A stretch of DNA of 23,087 nt, from NCBI GenBank assembly GCA_023375785.1, contig SZWC01023380.1:17208-40294 (forward strand), written 5' to 3'. The DNA is from Penium margaritaceum (lineage: Eukaryota > Streptophyta > Zygnematophyceae > Desmidiales > Peniaceae). The notes beneath the pieces were generated by a model. That model did no database searches, had not been told where the DNA came from, and saw nothing but the letters and a program-made list of their open reading frames with translations. Positions 1 through 9,696 of this stretch are shown here, in pieces (position 1 is the first letter of the stretch; every line of letters starts with the position of its first letter). The translations under genes were made by a program, and so were the position numbers.

Positions 1-1372
1 ACCACGTACCGCACCACTCGCACAGCAACATGAAGGGCTCTCGCCCGAGGACACTGTGAAAACTGTGCAAGGAGGTTGACGGCAAAGGTAATGTCGGGTC
101 GTGTGGTAGTGGCCAAGTACATCAAGGAGCCGATCAGGCGCAAGTACAGGGTCACGTCCACTGTCTCCCCTAGGTCTGCGGGATCATCCACCTTCAGAGT
201 ATACTGCCCGTCAGGTGTGATGGGGGTGGAGGCTGTAGGAACTGCACCCAAGAGGTCAGCAAACCGCTGCCCCACAACATGGGCATAACATGCCTGGTGT
301 AACAAGAGTGTCCGTTGCTGGCGATCACGCACGATCTCCATCCCGAGAAACATAGCTGTAGGACCAAGGTCCTTCATCTTGTAGGCAGCCTGGAGAACTG
401 CCTTGGCCTCCTTCACGTCCTCCATAGAAGGAGACGCAATCAGGAGGTCGTCCACATGGACCAGGATGGCAGTGAAGCTGTCAGCTGTCCGTCTACGAAA
501 GAGGGACGGGTCAGCGTCACTCTGTACGTAACCGACACGTGTCAGTGTACCAGTGATCTCCAAGTTCCAGCACCTGGGTGACAGTTTCAGGCCGTATAAG
601 GCCTTGCGCAAGCGCCAGACCTTGTCACCGACCTCGAACCCAGATGCTGGACCATGTAGATCTCCTCCTCTAAGGTGCCATGGAGGAACGCGTTGTTCAC
701 GTCCATCTGGTGCAGCTCCTAGTCGTGGTGAGCAACAATCCCGAACAGAGCGCGAGCCGTTGTCATGCGGCCAACCGGTGCAAAGGTGTCACTGAAATCC
801 ACTCCCTCAACTTGCAAGAACCCCTTGGCCGTCAAGCGAGCCTTGTAGCGATCCAGTGTGCCATCAAGCTTCACCTTCTTGCGAAAGACCCACTTGGCAT
901 GTACAGCCCTCCGCCCAGGCGGGAGGTCGACAAGCTCGTAGACACCGTGCTCACGGATGGCTCTCAGCTCATCCTCACAAGCAGCACGCCACAAGTCTGC
1001 ATTGTGAGCTGAGAGTGCCTCCTTCAACGTGCCTGGATCAGGCATCGTCGACGGAGCGCTCCGGGTGGCTAAGACACACGCCTCCGGACTCGGTCTGACC
1101 GTGACAAGGTCGGCTGCGGCGTCGCAAGCGACCAAGAACTCTCGAGAGACCAACTTGTGGCCGACATGACATGCTGGGTGAATCTCGGTGTAGTCTGCCT
1201 GGACACTCAGGCCAAGGGCCTTCGTGCCGGGCTCGCCACTCTGAACACTATGAGTCAGTCGTTTGGACACAGGGTCAGTAGTCCGCTGAGCTCTAGAGGG
1301 CAATGGTCGCAGGCGACCGCCAGGCTCGCAGGAGTACCTCGACGTAGCGCTCGCCTCAAGCTGCGGGGAAGG
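1..1372 (-). pseudogene. Reverse transcriptase of copy 1, partial at window edge
   Basis: This continues the same minus-strand phase after a TAG at 1375-1373. It shows the copia RT start (CEDELRAIREHGVYEL, KWVFRKKVKLDG, RYKARLTAKGF, FAPVGRMTTARAL). A TAG at 721-719 replaces the Trp before ELHQMDVNNAFLHG. A one-base loss near 640-650 shifts the phase, after which KVWRLRKALYGLK and SPRCW follow. The catalytic motif at 458-447 is HVDD in AILVHVDDLL instead of the common YVDD, and copy 2 has the same. The enzyme copies genomic RNA into DNA inside the particle. The end of RT and RNase H lie beyond position 1. Confidence 0.92.
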
Positions 1373-1449
1373 CTACTGTGCCAGAGTCGTAGGAGGCATG
1401 GGTGGATGCATGGGAGTGGGTTTGACGGAGGGGACTGACATTGGTAAGG

Positions 1450-1650
1450 GGTCAGGTGTACCAGAGGGGACCGGCACTGGCACCAGTACGGGATCGGGTG
1501 TGCCAGAAGGATCTGACACTGACAGGGGGTCAGGTGTGCCAGAGGGAACTGACGCTCGTACAGGATCAGGTGTGTCAGAGGGAATTGGAGCCCGCGCGGG
1601 ATCCGGTGTGGAACAAGGAAGTGGCACATGATCGGGTGTGTCGGACGGCA
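1450..1650 (-). repeat. Coding minisatellite encoding PSGTPDP repeats
   Basis: On the plus strand the unit starts (GGTC or GATC followed by a G-rich GGTGT block) fall at about 1450, 1492, 1528, 1564, 1600 and 1630. The spacing is mostly 36 bp, with 42 and 30 as in-frame variants. On the sense strand each unit gives a 10-14 residue repeat built on P-S-G/D-T-P-D-P. It lies in the integrase-RT linker of copy 1. Copy 2 has a Pro-rich linker there without the regular repeat, so the array arose in this lineage. Confidence 0.8.
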
Positions 1651-1659
1651 CGGATGAGG

Positions 1660-2749
1660 CTACTAGACCCACAGCCACGATGGCCGGATCGTCAGCAGCC
1701 GGAGACCGGTCAGTAGGTGAGGAAGCCCGGACGGACCCATCCGCAGGACTAGTCTCCCCCATCCGCCGGGAAGCCACACTGGTAGGAACGTGGTCGGCGA
1801 CCAGCGATAGAATGCTGGACAAGTCGCGGTAGGTGAGAGTCTCAAAGAAGAAAGCATCTCGAGACTCGACAATGCGATGGTGAGCAGGGTCCCAAAACCG
1901 CCAGGCCTTCGACCGGGGGGAGATGCCGAGGAAGGCACACATGCGTCCCCGAGGCGAGACCTTAGAACCCTGCTGGTCCTCGGTGTATCAGACACAAGCG
2001 AGAGACCCCCAAACGCGAGCGAGATGGAGATCAGCGCGATGGCCGAACCACAGCTCGTACGGCGTGACATGGTCTGGAAGCGGACCATGCGGCAAGCGGT
2101 TCCAGACCCACGTCATGTAGGAGAAGCCCTCAAAGGCAAAGGACTCCGGTAGACCGTACTCAGACCGCATAGCGTGAACCGCATCCTCCATGGTGGGGTT
2201 CCAACGCTCAAACACACCGTTCTGCTGTGGTGTAGCAGGGGCGGAGAGCTGGTGAAAGATACCATGCTCGGCAAAGTAGGCATCAATCTTGTCCAAGAAC
2301 TCGCCACCACGATCTGAACGAAATGTGTGCAGAGTGTGACGAGAACGACGCTCTGCCATCACAAGCCACAGGCGGACTGCAAATACGGCATCGCTCTTGT
2401 GGTGCAGGCTGTAGACCAACCGCATCCGCGTGAAGTCATAAGTCAGGGTGAGAACGTATCGACCCCGATCAGAGAGGGACTCGACTGGGAGAGGGCCGGG
2501 AAGGTCCGAGTGAACCAACTCAAGTGGGCGCAGTGCCCGGGAGGAGGAGTCAAGGTAAGAGCAACGGTTTATCTTTCCCTGGGTGCAAAAAAGAGAGTCG
2601 GTCTTGGGCGGCTTCTCAAAAGAAGCTGCGTCAAGACCAAGGGCTGGCTGAGTACGAATGAGCTTGGACACAATGTCCGAGCTCACATGGCAGAGGCGAC
2701 GGTGTAACAAGCGCTCGTGTTCCGGGGACAGAACACCAGTGACAAACAC
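1660..2749 (-). pseudogene. Integrase of copy 1 (zinc region, catalytic core, C-terminal part)
   Basis: The gag-pre-integrase zinc region has HERLLHRRLCH followed by DSLFCTQGK. The HHCC pattern needs Cys where this copy has Ser (codon 2596-2594). The core keeps the D,D-35-E residues in LVHSDLPGPLP, RSDRGGEF and QQNGVFERWN. Integrase inserts the DNA copy into the genome. The core is open to TGA at 1990-1988, which replaces the Trp of WYTEDRQ in copy 2. The phase continues with the usual copia block GISPRSKAWRFWDP and ESRDAFFFE to about 1840. A Pro/Ser-rich linker then leads to RT. Confidence 0.9.
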
Positions 2750-3520
2750 TCACGTAGAAGGGGGAGGGGAAGGAGAAGCAGAGGGAGTGCAATGAGACAC
2801 ACGATACAGGTCATCAACAACAGAGGCACGAAGCACAACGGCACGTGTGTTAAGAGCAGTCACTATGGCAGAGTCAGCAGAGTGCTCAACAATGAGGCCC
2901 ATCCTGGTGCATGCACGAACAGAGAGCAGGCTGAGCTCAAGAGCAGGGACAAAGAGCACATCAAAAATGTACAAGGGGCCAGATGGACCATCGAACCGCA
3001 CAACCCCAACTCCTTGTACAGGCAACGACTGACCAGATCCTGTGGGAACAGACCAAATAGACGCAACGGGACCCAGCACAACAAAGTCACTGCGACGACA
3101 GGTCATGTGATGAGTGGCCCCAGAGTCAATAATCCTGGTGCCACTCGGCTCATGACCAGTCGTCGACACTGAGCAATGTGCGATAGAACACGCTGCCTCT
3201 ACTAGGCACTCAGCAGAGGACTCGGAACAACGACGGACAACACCGATCTGTGACTCGGCAAGCCAGTCGATACTGTCAGGTCCATCCTCATCGCAAGCCA
3301 CGATAGCTCCACCACAAGCATCATCACGCGCAACAGACGCAGTAAGACAAGCTGTGTCGGGACCACTCGGTTGTGACAACACACTCGCACCTCCCTGAGT
3401 ACGAAGCGCCAGCAACTGACGAAGCTCTGCGATCGTGCGATCCCGAGGGTCCACCTCACTACTGCCGCCTAATGAAACGGGTGTGTCTGCAGCACTCGTG
3501 GTCGCGGCGCACCCAGTCAA
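2750..3520 (-). pseudogene. Protease region of copy 1 polyprotein
   Basis: This is an open stretch in the gag phase. A variable linker with DPRDRTIAELRQL, also found in copy 2, leads to the aspartic protease. The catalytic motif DSGAT lies at 3127-3113 in the context RIIDSGATHHMTC, the standard copia protease signature (D-S/T-G). Downstream are VQGVGVV and LSLLSVRACTRMG, both normal for this family. The enzyme cuts the gag-pol polyprotein during particle maturation. The active site is intact here, unlike in copy 2. The stretch ends at TGA 2752-2750, just before the integrase zinc region, and the same phase continues beyond it. Confidence 0.9.
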
Positions 3521-5265
3521 TGTGTCGCTCGAGGAAGTCCGCTAGGCGTGCGCCGCCTGGAGGCCGCGCATGATCCGAGTCCAGTCAAGTGGCTACTCAC
3601 ACTCTGTGTAGCGGTGAGCTCCTCCACAGTTTTAGCAGTGGACAGAACGTCCACTGCCACTACTCACCGGCTGCTGCTGCTGCTACTGTCCCTTTCCGCA
3701 TCGCTTCTTCCCCTTCTTTCCCTGTGCGGCCGCTGCAATACCCTGAGTGTGGCCGCTCGGAGTAGAGGAGGAGGAGGAGGAGGCGGTCGAGGTGGGACTG
3801 GTGAGCAGGGACAGAGGCGTAGGAGGCATCACAGTCACTAATGCAACCAGTGGACTCTACTGATGAGCGACGGCAGCCTCATGAGCCGATGTGGCCTGGA
3901 TGAAGTAGCGATGAGCCCAAGGAAGCACCTGTAGTGACTCTGACAGCTCAGAGACAGCCACAAAATCGAAGCACGTAAAGAGCTTCACGTGGTCCAAATG
4001 CGCTCCCATCATGATGGTGTCGAGCGCCCACAACTGCGTCCCGCCACCGGTCCCAAGGAGTGTGTAAAGGCGCATCGCGCGCCTCCAGCAGTCAGCTGCG
4101 AGCTCTGTGGGGCCCTGGCGGAGGGATTGAAACTCACGTAGTCGGGCCACCCTCGTGGCATGGGTCTCCGCAGCGAGAAGTGTCAGGGCCAGCTCCCAGC
4201 CTTGACGCGGATCTGCTCCAGTCCCGGTCCCGGTCTGACCGAGGAAAGGACGGAAGTCGATCACAGTCTCCCGTGGCATGGCGTAGAGGAGACACCGCAT
4301 CGCTCTCGCTGCTGTCTGGGCCTAGTGAGCGTTGCGGGTCCGGTACTGGCTGTGGTAGTACGGCCAGACACCCTCAGAATCGGCCCACACCTGAATCAGG
4401 GTCTCCCAGCAATCGAAGCCCTCGTCACTATCGTAACGGGGTGGAGGTGTCTCAAAGTCCTTCGGTCGCCGCTCCGTGGGGAGGGCGACCTCAGGCTCAG
4501 GAGATGGTGGGTGGGGTATGGGGAGCCCACTAGTGAGGGAAACACCACCAAAGGTGAATGCTGCTGAACGACGTGTCTGATCCTGACGGCGAGAAGGTGG
4601 TGGAGTGGGAGGCTNTGGTAGTACGGCCAGACACCCTCAGAATCGGCCCACACCTGAAACAGGGTCTCCCAGCAATCGAAGCCCTCGTCACTATCGTAAC
4701 GGGGTGGAGGTGTCTCAAAGTCCTTCGGTCGCCGCTCCGTGGGGAGGGCGACCTCAGGCTCAGGAGATGGTGGGTGGGGTATGGGGAGCCCACTAGTGAG
4801 GGAAACACCACCAAAGGTGAATGCTGCTGAACGACGTGTCTGATCCTGACGGCGAGAAGGTGGTGAAGTGGGAGGTTGTGATCCCAGACGTAACTCACGG
4901 ATGCGCTCCTCAAGCACACGAATCTCGTGCTCGCGTGAGTCATCCTCAATCTCCTCCTCATCCCAGGTGTCCACCTGTGATGATCGATGCTGAGACCGCC
5001 GTACTGTGTAGGGTGTAGACTGCTGAGCGGATGGTGCAGCTCCAGTAGACTCTCCAGGTGACTGTTGTGAAGCCATTGAACGACCCCGCAGTAACTCCGT
5101 GATCTCCTGCAACGCGTCGGACTGCCTCTGCTGCTGCTGGCGCATCTCGTCCTGCGACCGACAAAGTTCATCGATCATGTGGGACTGCGACTGCGGGCTC
5201 ACAACGCCTGAAGAGGAGGAAGAGGGATCAGCGGGTCCTTTGTCCTTGTCACGGACCGGCGCCAT
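3521..5265 (-). pseudogene. gag: gag portion of copy 1 polyprotein (capsid and zinc knuckle), broken
   Basis: The start is the ATG at 5265-5263 (MAPVRDKDKG), matched by MAPSDKKGK in copy 2. The order is a basic, Ser-rich N-terminus; a Gln-rich stretch (EMRQQQQRQ); an acidic segment followed by a leucine-spaced helix (IRVLEERIREL), perhaps a coiled coil; and a capsid-like region at 4300-3857 with ADCWRRAM. Last comes a zinc knuckle at 3637-3599 reading C-x2-C-x3-H-x4-C, with one x position turned into TAA. Gag packages the RNA and forms the cytoplasmic particle. Stops include TAG at 4324-4322, one just after the capsid region, TAA in the knuckle and TAG soon after it. The N and duplication at 4352-4878 break the frame but are probably an assembly artefact, so real gag damage is less than it looks. 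Confidence 0.85.
4352..4878. repeat. 263-bp tandem duplication around a single N, probable assembly artefact
   Basis: Bases 4352-4614 are repeated at 4616-4878 with only a few differences, such as CTGAATCAGG against CTGAAACAGG, and the single N at 4615 is exactly the joint. Copy 2 has one copy of the corresponding gag segment. The simplest reading is two overlapping contig ends joined by an N without being merged. Confidence 0.85.
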
Positions 5266-6231
5266 CGCGGTGCTCAGTATGGGGCCGAGCGTCGAAAATG
5301 CTCCAAACAAGAAACTGACAGCGTTTCTTGAGGATTTGAAACGTTGGCAATTTTTTACTGTCCGGCCAAAAATTTGGCTAAGTATGGTGCTGACGGCCAG
5401 AAATTTGGCCCTGAAATGCTGAGATTTAGAAATTTCAGCACTAAAAACTCAAGGTTGTCCAAATCAAGTGAAATTTGGACCACAGAGGCTCCTGAATATG
5501 CTGAACATGGTGGTGAAATTTTCGATCGCAAATAGTTGGAAAAGTGGCAAAACGTCACTTTTCCCTGTTCTGCCCGAATTTCAGCAGAAAACACATCTGC
5601 GTTGCACTTCAGTCTTTGCTGGTGGCGACAGAGCACGAAACTGAGCGTGAATAGTAGCTCTGGAGAGCTTGAGAGAAGAGCTTTCCAACGCACCCTCAAA
5701 CGCTCAAAAACGGCGCTCATTTGAAGCCAGGGCAAGCTCGTGCCGACGGGGAGGTGGTGGCTGACGCGATTTTCGTCTGCGGCTCCTCCACGTCCGTGCG
5801 GCTTCTAGGAAGTTGCACGGACAGGGGCGGCGGTGGCGCACGCTGCTGTTGTTGCTGCTGCTGCTGCTGCCGTCGAGCTTCACGGCAACGACCTCAAGCC
5901 ACTTTGGCGGCTACTGTTGCTGATGTTTCTAATGCCGCCGCCGATGTTGCTCCTGCTGCTGTTGCTCTTGTGGTCAAAACTTCCAGCACTGTTGCTGCGC
6001 TGCTCGACAGCTGCTATGGCGCTGCTGCGCTGGCGTGCTGCTACACTGCTGCACCCCTCCTGCACAACTCCTCCGTCACGCAGGTGTTGCGGCGTACGCC
6101 TTGCAATGGCGCAGGTTGGTGGGTCCTCCCAGGACCTGTCGCTGCTGCTGTGTGCTGTTGCCACTGCTGTTGCTCACTGCTGCTGCGATTGCTGCATCTC
6201 TGCTGTGCAGCACAACAAGCTCTGGCTTGTT
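5266..6231 (-). other. Long CAG-rich leader of copy 1
   Basis: About 965 bp separate the primer site from the gag start. The part next to the primer site (about 5830-6230) is dominated by GCT/CTG/TGT triplets on the plus strand, which is CAG/GCA/ACA on the element's sense strand. The part next to gag (about 5290-5420) is A+T richer and contains several AAATTT-centred short repeats, such as GGCCAAAAATTTGG and GGCCAGAAATTTGGCC. That gag-proximal part aligns with the same position in copy 2 (about 12840-12947). Open frames here look like by-products of the triplet bias, and I call no protein. Confidence 0.6.
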
Positions 6232-6243
6232 GCTCTGATACCA
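6232..6243 (-). other. Primer binding site (initiator tRNA-Met type)
   Basis: The minus strand reads TGGTATCAGAGC directly after the LTR. This is the usual plant-type copia primer site complementary to the 3' end of initiator tRNA-Met, and it fixes the LTR/internal boundary and the orientation of copy 1. Confidence 0.9.
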
Positions 6244-6884
6244 CAAGAAGATGCATAGAAGCTTCCTAGCCACACTCCCGTTGACCAGGCGTCAGTGCCT
6301 AATCTGACGGTGATGACAGTCACAAGTCGTGCACGTAACGGAAAGGGTTTGGCTAGGGGACACAAGGCAAAGTGTCTGAATGCTTCATAAGCACTTGCAG
6401 AGAGAGATAACAAGTTACAGGTCCATGGCATAAATACCTGCCACGGCGCACAGCGGGTGTCACACGCGGCGGTCCAACAGCTGTCCTAAAACCGGCCCAA
6501 AACCACTGTTTTGGCCGTAACTCTGCGCACACATGTCAGAATATTGCGCCGTCTAAACCTAGACGTGCAGAATCTCAAGCCGGACGCTACGACTGGTCAC
6601 ACGCACAAGTCCGGCATTAATCTGTGGAAGGACAATGCAAAACATGCAAATCGGCCTCAAGAGCCTGTCCACCGAGAAAACTCCAACGCCTGCAGAAAAA
6701 CTCAGAGTACCCCAGCAAGCACCCGGGACGTCATGGCAGCCGCCTGGTGGCTGCTGGTGGGTGAATCCACCAACCATCAGTGCTCCGGTGCCAGCTGGGT
6801 CCGCATCAGGGATCTGCATGAGCATGGACACGGCCGAGTGGTCACAGTAAGCTGTACAAACGGACGGAAATTGCTCACATCACA
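6244..6884 (-). repeat. 5' LTR of family A copy 1
   Basis: This 641-bp block aligns along its length with the plus-strand LTRs at 11475-12117 and 18542-19155. Shared blocks include the TGTGACCACTCGGCC region near the start, the TTTTGGGCCGG segment in the middle and GCTTCTATGCATCTTCT at the end. On the minus strand it starts TGTGATGTGAGC and runs to the base before the primer site. The expected terminal CA is not present; the end reads CTTCTTG. It should hold the promoter and polyadenylation signals of the element. Confidence 0.9.
6430..6436 (-). promoter_or_regulatory. TATA-like box in family A LTR
   Basis: The minus strand reads TATTTAT inside GGCAGGTATTTATGCCATGG, a conserved LTR segment. 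The corresponding bases in copy 2 are TACTTAT (5' LTR) and AACTTCT (3' LTR), so the box is best preserved here. A TATA box in the LTR is normal for copia elements. The assignment rests on sequence and position only. Confidence 0.4.
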
Positions 6885-7330
6885 CGGTGACCTCTGGCCT
6901 CGTTGCACACTCACCTCACCACTGCAGGTGACTAACTGGAGAGAGGCAACCCCTGCTGGCTAGTACGTTGTGGTGGCATGACTACACGGCAAGTCTCATA
7001 GCTAGGCATCTGCACAAGTCTCACATGCCTCTGGCTGGCGTCCATGCACTCACAGTTACATCAGGTTTACACTACAACCTGTTCTTCTGCAGGTTGTTCT
7101 CTTCACTGACCTAGTTGACAGGTTGCAATTTTACAGTGGGTAGTTTGGTGCAGGTCTCCTAACTTGGAGTTTGGCGAGTGAGATCGAGCTCGCTGCTCGC
7201 TCGCTCACCTCCTCCCACCCTCACGACCAGGGCTGACGCAACTGGAAAACCTAGGCAGCAGGTTGGGGCAGCAGCGTTGTTGATGCAGGGTGCGGGCTTC
7301 CACGCTCGTTGCTTAAGTCAGCTGCCCCCT
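6885..7330. other. Unassigned DNA next to copy 1 LTR
   Basis: No gene is seen. There is a short hairpin (CAACCTG at 7075-7081 against CAGGTTG at 7090-7096) and a GAGCTCGCTGCTCGCTCGCTCAC run near 7187-7207. I cannot tell whether this is host DNA or old repeat. Confidence 0.4.
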
Positions 7331-7751
7331 TAGTCTGTTGCTCTAGAGTCCAAGTCTGGAAGCTCTGGGTTTGTTACTCAGAAATGCGCGCGCCAGTGTT
7401 AGCGCCAGAAAGCAGCTGAAAACTGAAAGTGACTGATTAGGAATGAAGAATGAGCAACAATGGGAGACCCCTCCAAGTTCTAGCTCCCCCCCACTAGTGT
7501 AGAACTTGTTACTCAGCTAACCAGCCAATCAGAAAANCCCCCTCAGTCTGCTGCTCTAGAGTCTAAGTCTGGAAGCTCTGGGTTTGTTACTCAGAAATGC
7601 GCGCGCCAGTGTTAGCGCCAGAAAGCAGCTGAAAACTGAAAGTGACTGATTAGGAATGAAGAATGAGCAACAATGGGAGACCCCTCCAAGTTCTAGCTCC
7701 CCCCCCACTACTGTAGAACTTGTTACTCAGCTAACGAGCCAATCAGAAGAT
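7331..7751. repeat. 213-bp tandem duplication around a single N, probable assembly artefact
   Basis: Bases 7331-7536 are repeated at about 7544-7750, with the single N at 7537 near the joint. The units are about 97 percent identical by eye. They differ at a few substitutions near the start, a C-homopolymer length near 7488/7701, and CTAACC against CTAACG. The unit has no coding content. The layout matches the first N (4615), so a failed contig or haplotype merge is likely. Confidence 0.8.
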
Positions 7752-8316
7752 AGTGCTGGACCTATTTTCTGGCAGGCAGGGTTTTCTCGGTGAGCCCTGC
7801 TAGACGCCCGACAGCCCAAAACCCGGGCGTCGTCCGTTTTGCCTGAAAACTGGACCATACCATAATGCCGACGCTGCGAACGCAGTCGTGCGGTCAGAAT
7901 CAGCTAGAAAAATAGCAGCAAAGAGTTATGGCTGCCCGAACCCGGGCAGTGCCTACGAGAGTCACTGACGCCAAGCAGGGCCACACAACGGGAGACACGG
8001 ACCCTAGGCATAGCATGATGATGTAGACGCAATGCCACAACCAGAAACAGAATTGAGTGGATGGAAACAACATGTGTAGTGGCACTGACAACCGGCGGCT
8101 CGACCATCGCGGAGGCCTGCCGATGGAGCTGAGCGCATCGCCATAGGGAGTAGGCTTCAGCGAACGGTGCGTGGGCCTCAGCGCGCGTCGGCTCCACCGC
8201 GCGACACTCCTGCAGCATCGAGTCTCGCCGTCAGTCATCTGCACGCCGATGTACACAAGCCGGGAGGACACAACAGAGTACAATGAGAGATGCGCGAAAA
8301 AACCAACAGATGCCAG
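7752..8316. other. Unassigned DNA, no supported gene
   Basis: No domain-bearing frame is seen. Open frames of up to about 140 codons on the minus strand (7900-8331) show no motif and look chance-level. Short G+C-rich inverted repeats occur (GACGCCCG and CGGGCGTC near 7802-7831; CTGCCCG and CGGGCAG near 7932-7949). Confidence 0.4.
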
Positions 8317-8424
8317 TATTATCCGTACCACGGTATACCATGTTTTTGTACCGCGATATTGCAGTACCGCGATACGGTATTATTTTATTCGGTACCGGTA
8401 CGGTATCGGTACTGACCTGGCAGG
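8317..8424. repeat. GGTACC/ACCGCGG palindrome-rich repeat, cluster 1
   Basis: This A+T/G+C alternating stretch is built of short quasi-palindromes: CCGTACCACGGTATACC, GTACCGCGATA, GGTACCGGTACGG. Its right end, GGTATCGGTACTGACCTGGCA, matches GGTATCGGTAATGAGCTGCCA at 11162-11182, which ties it to cluster 3. A non-autonomous DNA transposon with subterminal repeats is possible. No terminal inverted repeat with target duplication was established. Confidence 0.5.
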
Positions 8425-9055
8425 GTTGTAGTTTCCTAGAAGTTTCCTAGGCTGAATGTGTGAGAGCAAGCAACCACGTGCATAAGCTACACAACGCCAT
8501 GGATGCGGAAAGCTTGCCTTTCATTAACTCCGGTACAAACAAGACAAGTGAGTGAGAGGGGGAGCGAGAGAGAGTTAGCATCCGGTGAGCGTGCGCTCGC
8601 CACGGGCATCACACCCAAGCGAGCACATGCCGCCACCCGTGGGTCGAGCCCGACCGCTCGGCACAAAACCGAGACAGCGGCTGGTCACCAATGCGTGGGT
8701 GAACCCGGCACGGTGGCCCCCTAAGGATCAGCACCCGGGAAATGCAGCTCCCCCAGAGAACACTCAAGGCAAGCAACATGATACAGGGCACGACAGTAAG
8801 AAATGTACGGGTCCTAGCATCTACCGCATCTCAGAGTCAAGAGAATCAAAGAGGATCAGACAATGACCACATGTGTGTCAAGAGTGGTCCTTGGGTCCAG
8901 CCGCAGCAGCAGCACAAGAACGTCCGTTGCTCCTGCCAGGGCTGACACGCCTGTAGCTTTCCCAGGTAGAGCCATTGTCAGTCAATCTGTACAGATGTGT
9001 GCAATGTATGTGGAGACAAGAGGTCACAGAGTTTTGAGTGGCCAACGAACTACAA
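8425..9055. other. Unassigned DNA, no supported gene
   Basis: No gene is recognised. A direct repeat GTTTCCTAGAA/GTTTCCTAGG lies at the left edge, and a GAGAGGGGGAGCGAGAGAGAG purine run near 8553-8573. The open frames show no conserved motif. Confidence 0.4.
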
Positions 9056-9117
9056 CAAGGGTACCCCGCTTCCGTACCGCGGTACCATACAGCGGTATAG
9101 TAACGCGGTAGTGAGCA
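9056..9117. repeat. GGTACC/ACCGCGG palindrome-rich repeat, cluster 2
   Basis: It contains a perfect 12-bp palindrome, GTACCGCGGTAC, at 9074-9085, followed by related words (ACAGCGGTATAG, AACGCGGTAG). It uses the same vocabulary as clusters 1 and 3 and is probably a fragment of the same repeat family. Confidence 0.5.
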
Positions 9118-9164
9118 AGTGCAAGAATAAAACTTTGACAAGTAACGGTAATGCAATACAATTG

Positions 9165-9696
9165 AAAGACGACTTCCTAGCATTGCTGTCGCTGGCATGG
9201 TAGCGCAAGCCGGCCAGTTAGCTCACTAGCACACACAGGTGGAGGTGAGAACAGTAATGGGTTGGCTAGGGACACAGACAAAGTGTCATAAGCTGCAAAC
9301 ACTGAATTGTGCAAAGAGGAATGACAACCGAGGCCTACACAACCTACATAGTGTCTCTGACCTGGTGGGTGCACACACACACGGTGAACAAGAGCGTGCA
9401 TTTTCTAGCAGGACAAAACACTCGCAAAAACACAGTTTTGGGCATGACTCCCTGCAGTCACGTCAGAATGACGAGCCGTGTGAACGAGAACAGCTGCATC
9501 AATGAGAGCTACGCCCTGATAGGCTGCAAGCCTATGTGTTGTCCCATAGCATGAATCTAAATAAGAATAAAGACTTCGGGGCGCCCGTCCGGCCGCCGGT
9601 CTTCTGCCACCGTAGTCATGTCAGGGATCTGCACGTGAATGGACATGAGCCGAGGGGTCATTGTAAGCTGTGTACGACACACAAAACAACAGCAAC
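9165..9696 (-). repeat. Degenerate solo LTR related to family A
   Basis: Several blocks follow the same order as in the copy 1 LTR. ACTTCCTAGCATTGCTG resembles AGCTTCCTAGCCACACTC, and GGGTTGGCTAGGGACACAGACAAAGTGTC resembles the copy 1 GGCTAGGGGACACAAGGCAAAGTGTC block. CACAGTTTTGGGC and ACGTCAGAATGACG match the TTTTGGCC and ATGTCAGAATATTG blocks. GTCAGGGATCTGCACG and GTAAGCTGTGTACG match the promoter-distal end. On the minus strand it begins TGTTGTTTTGTG at about 9691. No gag-pol sequence adjoins it, so it is probably a solo LTR left by LTR-LTR recombination, or a fragment. Confidence 0.7.

Larger units (their letters stand above)
1..6884 (-). mobile_element. Ty1/copia LTR retrotransposon, family A copy 1 (3' end beyond window)
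   Basis: Read on the minus strand this is 5' LTR (6884-6244), primer site (6243-6232), CAG-rich leader (6231-5266), gag (from 5265), protease, integrase and reverse transcriptase, cut by the window edge inside the 3' part of RT. Integrase before RT places it in Ty1/copia. The LTR and all domains are clearly homologous to copy 2 at 11475-19155, which lies on the other strand, so the two 5' LTRs face each other across about 4.6 kb. One minus-strand phase carries gag, protease, integrase and the first part of RT, interrupted by stops and by a frameshift near 640-650. The 3' LTR is not in the window. It is probably non-autonomous now. Confidence 0.95.

Noticed and set aside
1450..1650. Short regular repeats as a CRISPR array
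   Set aside because: The units are in-phase coding repeats without unique spacers, in a eukaryotic retroelement.
5721..6269. Long plus-strand open frame (182 codons, Cys- and Ala-rich) in the copy 1 leader
   Set aside because: It is antisense to the element and is produced by GCT/TGC triplet repeats; it has no domain and no equivalent in copy 2.
7784..7930. Possible further LTR fragment, from GCCCAAAACCCGGG resembling the LTR GGCCCAAAACC block
   Set aside because: Only about a dozen bases match and neighbouring LTR blocks do not follow in order.
7900..8331. 143-codon minus-strand frame as a possible host gene
   Set aside because: There is no recognisable motif, no homologue I know and overlapping alternative frames; length alone is not convincing at this G+C content.
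8640..8665. GGGTCGAGCCCGACC as a possible tRNA B box
   Set aside because: The invariant GTTC core is absent and no A box or acceptor pairing is found nearby.
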